From: Acanthornis magna
Lineage: Eukaryota; Chordata; Aves; Passeriformes; Acanthizidae
Direction: 5' to 3'
NCBI GenBank assembly: GCA_036785705.1
Contig: JAWUZG010000036.1
Location: 15,123,501-15,187,500 of the forward strand
DNA length: 64,000 bases
Positions 1 through 12,800 of this stretch are shown one piece after another. The position numbers and the translations under genes were made by a program. The first letter of the stretch is position 1. The number at the start of each line of letters is the position of its first letter. Below the pieces are notes generated by a model. It did no database searches. It was not told where the DNA came from and was given only the letters and a program-made list of their open reading frames with translations.

Positions 1-808
1 CATGGAAGTATTAATTTCCTTATAGTAAATGCTTCAACAACTACAGCTATATCCTCATTTTTGTCTCAGCAACAATAGATCCTCTTCCTCTGTCACCCAT
101 GCAGAACCAAAGAACCCCATACATCCAAGTACTTCTTGTTCCTTGAGTTTTAAACTTATTTACTTTCCTGTGAGAAAAGTATCATAAATAATAAATACTA
201 TACATATACACAAAATAGAAGTACCATTATCAAACTTCAAATAATTTCATCTCTTTCAAAGAATGTGGTACTGAAATTATATGGAAACAATAAAATTCAA
301 ACATACTTAGAAGATGAAGCATGTCTAAGCTAAGCTATCAGTGAATACAAAGCAACTACAAAACAAAGACTGTTTAATTAACTGAAAGAAATATATATTT
401 TTTAAATATTATAAACTGAAAGTTATAATAGTAGTAGTGCATTTATAATAGGTGAGCAGTTTTCAGGAAATAATCAGATATGTTTCCAAAGAAAGGTGTT
501 TCTAGAACTCACAAATGCCATCCAACATATTAGAAAGGAAACAGCTCACATTCAAACAAAGTTACTGATGTGGTCAATGTCAAATGAACATTTCTCATCC
601 TAATTGTAACAGCACAATGGTTTGTTGCTCAAATACCAGATTGCACTCATCATATGATAAAACACTGTGGCTCTAACTGCTACTGAACTGCCTCAACTTG
701 TTGCAACAAATACAGTATCATAATGTACATATATTATTCCTGCTTTATTTAAATTAGATTTGGGACTTCATAAAGTGGATACATGTAATTCCATGAGATT
801 AAGAATAC
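1..808. other. Partial TRIM23 intron 7, no feature seen
   Basis: AT-rich sequence downstream of the exon 809-943 donor. I looked on the minus strand for the next TRIM23 exon, which should begin the ARF GTPase domain, and did not find it. No repeat family is recognisable. Confidence 0.7.
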
Positions 809-3800
809 CTTTGTAAAAGTGACAGGTATGCTAGCATCCAGCTGCACGTGATCTGCAAGTTCTGTAAACTGCTGCTGCTGTTTCTGTAATGTCTCTAGCA
901 ACCTTGTAATTTCCTGTTTGGCCAGCACGACTCTGCAGTCATCCTAAAGAGACAAAGAAAATGAAAGCATGCCTTTCCTTTAGTAATTTACTTTAAAAAA
1001 ACCCACATACAACATAAATATGATTGGTAGAAATAATGCATTTTAAATAGAAATACTTTACTTCAAGAAATTAAAATAAAACTATTTATAAAACAGATTT
1101 ATTTAAAATTGCAATACAAATATGAATATCTTAATATTTTTCCTTAACACTAATAGATACTAAATAGTTCTGCAGGTTAAAAGAAAACAATTAACTTTCT
1201 TTATGAGCCACCTAGGAGTAATATAAATTATAAGAAACAATAACAATGTAGCATATAAAGAATATTTATATTGTTCATATATCATTCCAGCAGATGGAAC
1301 AGTGCAACTACCTTGCAGCATACAGCAACACACTTAAGAGGAAAATATTAGTAACAACCCATTCATGATCAGAACATTTGTATAGTTAAATCTGACTAAG
1401 CAACCACACACAAGCTCTAAACAAATCTGAAAAGAAAGTACAAATAACACATTCATGAAGTAGCTTCTCACACTCGGTTTACTATTTTATACACATATTA
1501 TCTACTTTTTCCTATCATTAAACCGAGTGAATAAGGAAGCAATCAGATGCTCTCATTCAGCCACGTTCCTCATACATTTAAGATGTTGAATTACCCATGT
1601 TACAAATGCTACTGAAAGCTATTCAATCCTAGAACATTTTTTCCTACCAGTTGTGTATGACAACTTTCTTCAAAGATCTATAATTGTAATTGCAACTGTA
1701 AAATCCTTAAATCCTTCCAATAAATTCTGTGGAGTTTTTTTTGCTTCGGTCTCGTCTTGCCTTTTCACTAACGTCAGAGATAGCAGAAATTATTCCAGAA
1801 AAGTCATGCCACAGGCTTTCCAGCAACTGGACGACTCTACACTTTTGTACTGACAATCTCTGTCTAACATTCCCTTGTAATAAATACTTAGATCTCATAA
1901 CATGATTTTTTTTAATCTTATAAGGAAATAATGCAGAGTACCATCTAACCTCTCTTTTTGTAGTTTAAACTTAATTTGTAGTTCCATGTATTTTGCCATA
2001 TGCTACAGCTCACTTGCCAACCCACCTGTTGTAAAGTCTTTTCACAGTGAAGGCAAGCTGTTGAAACCTGTGACAGGAGAATGGTCATGTCTTCTTGCTG
2101 TTGCCTAAGCCAAATCAACTTCTCTCTCACATGAGCATCAACAACACTAAGAGCCATTTCCTCCTGACGACAAAGGGTTTCATGAAGATCAGAAAAATAG
2201 GCTCGGACACAAGAGCGAGCATTCTCTGCAGTTCCTGGTACCTACAGAGTTGCAGCAAAGAGATCCAAGAGATTAAGGACACCAGTTGATTCCAGAAGCA
2301 CCTTTTAAATTTTATTTCAGATTCTAACTTATTTTCACATCTGCTTGGCTACATCACAGCTCAAGTCCCAGTTAGGGCTGATGAAACTTTCTGTACAACA
2401 TCAAGACATTGCATGTATACACACTTTACTAAAAATTATCAGGGAAAAAAGCCTCAATAGTATCACACCTGAGGACATACACAACCTGTACACTAGCAGT
2501 TATACAACTTTTCCAACTGCCTCCATATTTTCATGCAGCCTAAAAACATTGCAACACACAACTTCCCATCTATCTGCTGACCTAAGGCTCAATACTGACT
2601 TGCTAGATAAAAAAACTTAAAGTCTTGTCCTACAAAACCTATGTATAATTTTCAAAGAATTTCCTTATCCTAATTATTACAAAAAAGCAAGTAATCTGTG
2701 CATATGGGGGAAATAAAAATTTTTAAAAGCATACATGTTCAGTATGGGCCATTCCAACTCCATCTTCAACTATTTGCTCTCCTCCTTCTATATGCTGAAC
2801 AATTCCAACTAATTTTCTGGAATAATCTGAGATTTCTTCTGTGAAAGTTCTTATACAGTGAGCCATGTCTAAAATGGACGCACGAATCTGGTTCGCTTCT
2901 GGTTCCAAGACAGAATGCTATTAATTAAAAGCAACATATTAAATATCAATCATAAATATCTTCCTTAATCATCTTTTCTATTTTATTACATATTTAATAT
3001 ACAGGTGCAAATATACGGGCATATATTTTTACACACATATATAGAAAAGCCAAGTAAGAATATAAAACCATCCTGCATTTTAAAAATACAATCAGGATTT
3101 ACAGATTATGTTGAAACTAGCTCAGGCATCTAGCAATTACACAGGAAAACAAAAAACTTGCCTGTTTATCATAATTTATTATAAAAGAAGAAGGGTGGTG
3201 AGATTGCACCAGTGATGTGATGCGTACCTAGTGTCTGTCCTATGAAAATGAAATGAAATTACATACGAAAACTGCTTTTAAAACTGGCGGTTTAGTGTTA
3301 TGAGAAGTTCAGAAAAGCAGCAGATAAAGGGACTGTCCTTCATATATATATATATACATGCCTCAGTAATTTGCCGAATTCTTAGAAATTTTTTTTCTTA
3401 ATTTTACCATGGCAACTATCTAACATAAAGGGGAAATGGAAGAATGGGATGAAGACACATCAAGAGTCTACCCTCCTTTCTTGACAACCTTTTGGAGTTT
3501 AATAGGATAAATAATTATGCAAGCCACCCCATGGCATGACTAGAAATTAATTACTGGCAGTACCTTATGACCTTGATGCTTCCCATATTCTTTGCAGACA
3601 CAACACATGAGAGGACTCGCCTGACAGCCCTCTTCTAAACAAACAAACTCAATGGCATGCACTTGGTGTTGGGAGCACATTGTCTTCTCGTGAGGCTTAT
3701 CTGCAAGAGGTACACGCCTGTGCTTCGCTAGAGTCTTAGTAGAATGAGTAAGCTGGGAACAGTCTGCACACAGGTGAGTGGCACAAACAGTGCAATACAC

Positions 3801-6800
3801 GGATGCAACATGCGCTTCATCTTCATCACAACGAATGATACTCTGACAACAAAAAACAGGCAAAACTGAAGTTGTTAATACTTCATCCCAATAACGGAGG
3901 AAACATCAGAAGACTTGTCAACAACATAAACCTCCTTTAAAAGTTATACTCTAATTAATATTTGGACTACTTTGAAACTTGATTTTAGGTTTTCAATAAA
4001 CTGTTAAAAACCAGAAGTTTAAGGTGCTCACTGATAAATCCAAACTTCAGTGCAAGTTGTAAGGTAAAGAAAAAAGGTTCGGAGGAGAAAATAAATCTGG
4101 CTCCAGTAATTTTCTCCAGTAATTAGTTACAGAAAAACAAAACACCAATGGTCAAACAGGCACTTAGGAAAGTTATCTAAATTTACAATGGTACTGCAAG
4201 ATATTTTGCACACCAATGATTAAAACTGAAATGGTAATAGCAGCTAGTTTTGGTAATGAAGTACTACTACACGATCTAATAAAATGACTACAAAAGGCAA
4301 CTACTGAGAAGACGGCCTGAAGTGTTTAGGAAGAATTCCTAAGGAGTTTTAGAAAATTTGGCTTCTATCACTATAACTAAAATATCAAAATGAGTAACCT
4401 TTTTGAAAAATCCTCAAGGCATAAAAAATGGGGAAAATAGTATGCATGCTTATTAACACCTGTTTATTTTCTGCTTTAGTCAAGTACAAATTAATATTTA
4501 ATTATGAAGCAATTAATTGAAGCCTTAATACTAGATACTAGAAGAAAAGAACAGTATTATTGGTGAAATTACATTTGGCAAAGAACTGATTTTCAACCTT
4601 TTCCTATTTAGAAATAACTTCTAGCAAATGTAACAAACTTTTTTTTTGTTGTTTAAAACTCGGTACCTCTCCAGATAGACCAATGCCTTCTTCTGCTGTC
4701 CCATATTGCCCAGCAGGTCCATTCTGCAACCGTTCCAAAAGTTCCAACAAAGCAAAGTTCTTTTTCAATCCCCAGACACCAGAATCTCCTATTTTTGATG
4801 AGGAGTTAAACAAAGGGGAGGAGAGGAAGAGAAATCTGAAGCACATATCATTTTGAGAAATTTCACATACTACAGCTGAGATTCTGACAAACATTAAGAG
4901 CACATCAGCTACATTAATATTAATGAAGTAATATACAGCTAGCATTTTATCTGCAAGCTCACTCCATCTTCTTCCTTCCTTTGATCATTGAGCTATTTCA
5001 TATTTATGCAGATTTTCCCCATTTAAAAGATGCCAAGATTATTAAAAATTTACAGGAATTCAGTAAAACCACTTGTAAAATAATCTGCAACAGCTAACAA
5101 TGAAGGAATACAAGAAACACACAGACACTGCGTACCAGAAAAATTATTTTCATAAGTACAGTGAACACTTTTACTGTACTAATGGAAACCATGAAGAATT
5201 CCCTACTGGCAAACCTTATTCCCTGAATCACAAGATGCAACAGCTACGGCACTTCGCATTCCAGCAAAACCTAAGTAAGAGTTAAAACAATATTCAGAAA
5301 GAAAACCCAAGTTACTACACTATTTGATAAAAAGGAAGATCCTCCATACTCCCTAGAGCAAATCAGAAGCCCATGTCTACTCCTGAATGATCCCGATTTC
5401 GTAGAAGTAAATACAAAGCAATGAGATGAGAAATAAAATCAGAACTGCATCCCAATAACTGCTGCTAAATAGTATCTGTATAGGCCACGTGGCATACGAG
5501 AATCTTAATGGTTGCTCCTTAAAGGAATTATCATCCCTTGATGTTTTTTCAGCATAATTGTCATGAATGTAATGTCATTTTCTCTATTGCAAGGAAAAGG
5601 AAGCTCAAGAGATCAAGCATCATCATTGAGAACTGGATCATTACTTTTTAGCCATAACAAAATCACAAAATTGTTGAGGTTGAAAGGGATGTCTTGACAT
5701 CACTTTGCCAAGGTCACCTAGAGCTGGTTGCCCAGGACCATACCCAAGGCATCTTTTGAAGATCTCCAAGGAGGGAGATTCTATCACCTCTCTCAGCAAC
5801 CTGTGGCAGAGTTTGGTTACTCTTACAGTCAAAATTGGTACCTTATATGCAGACAAAACTTGTGTTTCAGTTTGTGCACACTGCACACCAGCTACCTACA
5901 TAAACTAATGGAAACAGTATTCTCACATGTTTTCCCAGAGAGCCCAGACTACTTGAATTGACCCATTGTCCCATGTTGTTTCCTGACTCCTGAATTGCAC
6001 TGCCCTGTGGCAGTCTGGTAGGAGTATGTGCCCTCCATCCTTCTGGAATTCATCTCACTGATCCTTTACAGGCATTAAGTTTTCTTTCTTCAATATGAAG
6101 ATCTATCCAACACTCCAGAGATTTGATGTATTGTTAGAGTGAAAGTAAAGTTCTAAATGAACAGACATACAACCACCACGCAATTATGAGAAATACCCAA
6201 CTGGTAACCACACTGGATACCTCATTGCTTTATGCAGCTTTCAGTTTAACTACATGAAACTTTCTTCCCTTGTCCATCTTCCTCACAGTTTAAACTATAG
6301 AACATAATACTCTGTTTCGAATTTGGCCACTGAGAAGTTATGTGCATCATAGATTAAAGGCAATAAATGGATGATACTGTTTCCCTATAGCTACAAATGG
6401 GAGGATTTTTAAACTATTTTATCCTCTAACACTCTCAATGGGTATAACACAACACTAACAATCTGTTTAAAAAAACATGCTTAAAATGTTTAAAACATGG
6501 TTTAAAAAAATCTACTTGCTGCTTCCAGAAATGGAAAGAGCCTATGTTCCAAGGCCTATGAAAGCACCGATTAATAACTTTGAAGTTATATATAAAGCAG
6601 GATGCTTCAAAAAGTCAGTGCTCTTAAAGTCATTGATCTCTGCAGTTATGAGTTCCACAGTGGAAGCCTTCTCTGCTACAGAAAAGCATTGCATTGCCAA
6701 CACCCAATCTAAGATCAGTGCAGTCCATAAAATAAATGGCACACAAGCAGACAAATGAAGAATTCAAACTTTCATTTGCCACAGATCTTGAAGGTATGTT

Positions 6801-9800
6801 CTGTCTCTCCACAGTTACACTAAGCACCAGCAGAGTCATCTGTCTTATATATTCTGACTTCAGAGCTTAGTATTTTTTTAGCTCAAGCTCTCCTAGCAAG
6901 ATCACCGTTTTTTTCATAACATGGAGCAAGGAAGAGTCAGCTCTTATTACGACTTGAAGAAATACAGAGCACTATACCCACTTTTAGCATTTAATTTACA
7001 TCAAAACAGTTTGTAAACAGAGGCTGGATTTGCTAAGTATTTATCTAGACAGACTAACTCTCAGAAAACTAAGCACTGAGAAGTGGCTACACTTCTAGAG
7101 TGTTCAGAAAACTGACTGTGCACAACCTTCAGCTTTGACAGGATACAAAATACTCGCATTAACACACCAATATAATGACTGCTGGTACTAACATGGACCT
7201 TCTATTTTCAGATTAGCCACTAATCCAAAAAGCCATTAATAGCCCAGTATAAATGGATGTACACGCATCAAAAGGGAAAACCTACTTAAGGAATAGATTA
7301 TAGCTCCTAGCCTTTAAGCAAACATTGTCTTAGCCTTTAGGCAAACACTGGGTAAGGCTAAGAGAGGAAGAAGCTATTCAATCACTACAGAGTTTCTTAC
7401 AAAAGTCTTTTCTTACACAAGTTTTAAATGTTTATTTAAAAAACCTAGACACTAAGAAGTACTGCTCTCCCTTTACAATCTTGTATCTGATTTTAATCAC
7501 ATTAGTTCTGTTCCATATCTAGCAGTGAAGACAAAGTCAAAAGGGAACTAATTTATTGAATTGTAACCAACAAGATCAGAAAAGATAAGTCTGTAGCTGT
7601 TCCGTAGTTATTTTCTCATTCATAACTCTAAGCTGTCATAAGAAACAAAGTTACTGTTCCTACATTCTCACTATTACATATCATGAAACTCGCTAATACA
7701 AGTACTAGCAATTGCATAAAGTGTCCATCTTGGTCACAGATGGAAAAACAAGTGAAGATTACATGCCAACTTTTAATCTACTAGAACAGAATTTATAACC
7801 AGCAAGCATCCTATAAAACACAGGATCACAGAATATGCTGTGTTGGAAGGGACCCACAAGGATCATTGAGTCCAGCCCCTAGCCCTGCACAGGCCATTCC
7901 CAATAATCACACTGCGTGCCCAAGAGCATCCTCCAAACATTTCTTGAACTCCATCAAGCTGGTGCTGTGACCACTCCCCTGGGGAGCCTCTTCCAGTGCC
8001 CAACCACCCTCTGGGCGAAAAGCCTTTTCCTAATAGCCAACCTAAACCTCTCCTGACAAAACTGCAGGCCATTCCCTTGGGTAGCTACTGATCACCAGAG
8101 ACAGGAGATCAGTGTCTGCCCCTCCTCTTCCCCTCACAAGGAAGTTCGTAACACCAATGACATCTTCACTCGGTCTCCTTTTCCCCAGGCTGAACAGACC
8201 AAGTGACTCAGCCGCTCCTCATATGGCTTCCCCTCAAGGCCCTTCACCCTCTTCATGCCCTCCATTGGACACTCTCTAATATTGTCCTTCTTGTACTGTG
8301 GCACCCAAAGCTGCCCCCAGCACTGGAGGTGAGGCTGCCCCAGAGCAGAGCAGAGGACAATCCCCTCCCTTGCCCGGCTGGCCATGCTGTGCCTGATGCC
8401 CCCTGGACACACTTGGCCCTCCTGGCTGCCAGGGCACTGCAGGCTCATGTCCAACTTGCCATCGACCAGGACCCCAGGTCCCTTTCCATGGCGCTGCTCT
8501 CCAGCCTCTCATGCCCCAATCTGTCCATACATCCAGGGTTGGCCCATCCCAGGTGCAGAACCCAGCACTTGCCCTTACTTTGAACTTCACATGGCTGGCG
8601 ATTGCCCAGCCCTCTAATTTGTCGAGGTGACCCTGCAGAGCCTCTCTGACGGGGTGGGAATCAACAGCTCCTCCCAGTTTTGTATCATCTGCAAACTTGT
8701 TTAGTATCCCTTCCTGTCCTGCACCCAAGTCATTTATGAAGATGTTGAAGAGGACAGGGCTGAGGATGGAGCCCTGTGGAACCCCACCAGTGACAGGCCC
8801 CCAGTCTGATGTCACCCAATTCACTGTAACCCCTTGTGCCTGACCTGTGAGCCAGTTGGTCACCCATCACATGATGTGTTTATCCAGCTCTGGGCTGGCC
8901 ATTTTGTCCAGAAGGACATTGTAAGAGACAGTATCAAAAGCTTTACTGAAAATCAAAAAGATCACACCAACTGGCTTCCTCTGATCAGCTAGGTGGGTTA
9001 CCTTGTCATAGGCATGCCTTCTCATACAAAAGTCATGTCTCATTTCACTGGTATCTATCATAAATCTTCTATATTTGCAAAAAAAGGGTCTTTGCTTACT
9101 TTTACTCTAATTCTACTCTAAAATTTTTATGTACTTTGTGTACATTTTTATGTACTTTGTGTACTTTTTATGTACCTACACATTCTCAACACATCTGATA
9201 AAGTGTTTATTTTATAGTTAAAATCAGTAAAAGATCAGTCACGTAAAAACATCTATTTAATCTCTTGGACTTTAGCTTAAATTCTGCTTTGATTACGAAT
9301 GTAAAAGAGCCTATTGATCGCATCCTTTTGCCTACACAGGATGTTTGTGCCCATTACAAAAATCATTACACATTCTGACTGCCTTCTCAAAAAAAGAATA
9401 AGACATGAAGAGCAGGAAATGTGTCAGCCAGGAACGAGATAGCAGTGGAATGAAGATATTAAGACTGATTCCAGCTAACAAAACAAATGTCAATTTCAAA
9501 AGCATGAAGCTTGACTGCAAAAGTGTTACAAATAATGAAAGGGATAAAGGAACAATTTTTGTCTAAATACCTAAACAGATTTGAAAGAATGTTATAACTG
9601 CATTTTCTTGCACAGAATTTTTAAGTTTCATCTTGGCACTCAAACACTAGCAAAGGCATGTGTAAATGTAAGCAACACCAATCAAATGGATTCCATGAAG
9701 GATGGTATCACCTGCATATTTCTTTTGATCAAGTTTTAATGATAGAAAATAATTCCAGCTCTGTAGTAATGGTAGATAGAAACTCCAAAGCTGTAACATA

Positions 9801-12800
9801 AGCACATCTTTCCTAAAAACTCCCTGGTCCACATATTAAACAAAAAACCAGAGCCCAATAGGAAAAAAAAAGGCAAACCAAAACACACACAAAAAACTCC
9901 CCCCAAAAACAAAAAAACCCCCAAAACCGCAAACAAAACAAAACCAACCAAACCAAAAAAAACCCCCACAACAAAAAACCCAACAAAAAAACCCCAGTAA
10001 TCCAACACACAGAGAGAAAGCAGTTTGCAAGAAATTATTTGCATCTTCTCCCAAATCAATATACGTTAAGAAAAAGGTTTTAAGAGGACCCTCTTTTTCT
10101 ACAGACACTATTCATTGTATTTTCCCCCATATAAACTGTCTGAATCAACAAACTCTAGAATATATAATTTCAAAATTTTGAAAATCAAAAAAGCTTTTCC
10201 ACTGCACCTTTTTGGTTAAAAAATGTTAATCCAGTTGAACACAACAGTTCACATACCTTTAGCATGTACATACTCATTTAAAATTCTCCATTAGAAGATT
10301 AATCACACGCAACTTCATTAAAAAATTCTTTAAAAACTCAACAAAAACCAGTGTTTTGTCTATTCTGCAATGCAGAACGGTTTGGGCACGCTTTAGTCCT
10401 ATCTGTTCATTACGAAATGTTTTCTCTTGTAACAAGGTCCTATGAACTATTAGAAAATTTTGCTAAGCATGTAAACAACATTTCAATTTTTGGTTGCAGA
10501 ACATACAGTTCCAAAAATCCTGATTCACAAAGTACTTCTAACTATGCCTTCACATACGGCTATATGTAGAAAGAAGAAAAGCCTTGTAAATTTAAACCAA
10601 GAGTCCATTTCCAAAAAAGTACAGCTACATCTATCCATATACAGAATCCCAAGTATTTCTTTCAAAAAGTTCCCAGTAATACTTAGGAAAACTTGGATGA
10701 ATATAGCTTTAAGTGCTTCAATAGTAAAGGCAAGGGAAAAAAAGTAACCATAGGTTAAACAACCAACTAAAATCTCCATAAAATCCACAGTAACTGATTA
10801 GGAAACTGTGTTCAACACAGGTAGCTTTATGTCCTAATTTTACAGCTTTTCTTTCAATAGAATTTTCTCTTAGCAGTGGTTCTATAGTCAAGATTTAGAT
10901 ACTAAGCAGATCTCTGAGACTAGAGAACATTATTTAATTAAATTCATGAAACAGTAAAACAGCAATAGGGTGAACACAGAGCTTGCTTTCTCACATATCC
11001 TCAAATGAAGGAGAGGGAACTATGAAAAACTCCCCTGGGCCCCAAGTTGTCCCTCCCAGCTCCTAAGTTCTAGAACAAAACAGAACTAACTACAAAAGCA
11101 AAAAAAATTAACAAACAGCAATAACTATTAGGTGATTAGAGCAAGGTAACAAATGCACAGATGTCTCAAAGAGAAGCCATAACAAGCTGCACTCCACAAA
11201 ACATCCTGTTTTTACATCCTAGAAGCAATAATATTTCTCAAGACTGCTGGACATGGAAAAATTAAAAGCAGCTATGACCTCTCCATGCCTCAGATCATCA
11301 GGCAGAACATTTTTATTCACAGAAGTATTTTTATTTTCAAGCTGTTTTGATAAGATTTTCTACCTATTACTTTTGGAAACAACTGTTGATCACAGTGCAT
11401 CCTTCTTCTTTGTAGTGTTAGCCAGCAAGATGCAAGTCTATTATCCTTGGGGGAGAGCTTCAAAACATCCTGTGCTGGCAGAGCTTCTCCTGGTTGCTGA
11501 ACACAGTTAAAGCTATAGGACCACATTTCTAGGCATACACGCAAACGATAGGGAATACAGGATTATCATAACATCACCCCAGGACAATGTGAAAGGATCC
11601 CGAAGCTTTTTTCCCTCTTCCTAACTGTAGCGGACTTGAAGGTTTAATAACATTTCACGGCATTTCAGCAAAAGCTCCTCAGAAAGATGGAAAAAAAAAT
11701 CTCTAAATGTTTTTGTAAAGCTTCATTTTTGCCAAACACGAAGCACACATAAAAAAAAAGAATCCTTTCAGATGCCTGGGAAAAACTGCACAATAAAAAC
11801 CAAGAATCAACAAGTACCCCATCACAATTAAAAAAAACCAGTGGTCTTGGACAAAAATGTTTCATAGCAACAGGACTAAGTGTTGTGCTTTAACATTCTT
11901 CCTCTTAGAAGCATAGTTTAAGAAATCTTGTGCAGCTGTACAGTCATAGATAAGAAGTCAAACAAACCATTACTCTTTTAACTGCATCTACTAGATTGGC
12001 AATCATCCACAATGCTCATACTTTACCACCTCCCCCTGCCCAGAAAACAAACCTCTCTTTCATATGAGACTGGTATTTCTTTTCCTGACTCCTATCTCCA
12101 CAAAAACATCCTGCAGAGTGCCTTAATATTCCTTGCAGTTTGGTTTACAATCTAGCAGATTCTCATACTGCAAAGTTAAGCAAATTTGATACTTAAGCAT
12201 TTCTTTCATGGTTTACCAGATTAGAGATAGCCTTCTCTGAGGATTCTCCTCCTTTCAATACTGTTTTGGGTTTTCTTTTCCCCAGTGCTATTCAAAACTG
12301 CTGGAGCCACTTCTATTAAAAAGTTCTTTTTGTTACAGGTTTCTCTGATAACTTGTCGTTTCTGTAACCCCACGTTGACCAGGTAATTCTTATTCTGAAT
12401 AAATTATATGCATGTGTCACCTTTTGCCGAAAATAAACTTCCACTGTAAGGAAAAAGCTTTATCTTATCCTTTCAAATACCATGTGCAGAAACTCTTAGA
12501 GTAGGGGAATTCCTGTTAATGGCCTGCCACTACCAATTATTGCATGTATAGAAGTAACTAACATTGTAAAAACCAGGTTTGCTATCAGATCCTTCCCTCT
12601 AGATCACTTCATCATGAATCAAGAGAAATCTATTTGTCAAAAAAGCTGCCTATTTAATTTCATGGGTTTAGTGTTTAGGACAATAGGAAACTAGTATCAT
12701 TCAGGAACCCTTAGAAAGAAACGTTAAACAGAGTAGATCCCTTGTAAATGTAAGTGTACAAAAAAAGACTTCAACGTATAAAGCGTGCAAGGCCAGGTTC

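Noticed and set aside
1653..2620. Small plus-strand frames beside TRIM23 exons
   Set aside because: They overlap TRIM23 exon 6 in antisense or sit in AT-rich intron, without splice or start support.
8134..8617. Plus-strand frames of 77-126 codons
   Set aside because: They are antisense to the CR1 copy and have no domain; they are shadows of the LINE.
9736..10108. Minus-strand frames giving Phe/Gly/Val/Leu-rich, membrane-like peptides
   Set aside because: They are translation of the A/C low-complexity tract; all three frames give similar nonsense.
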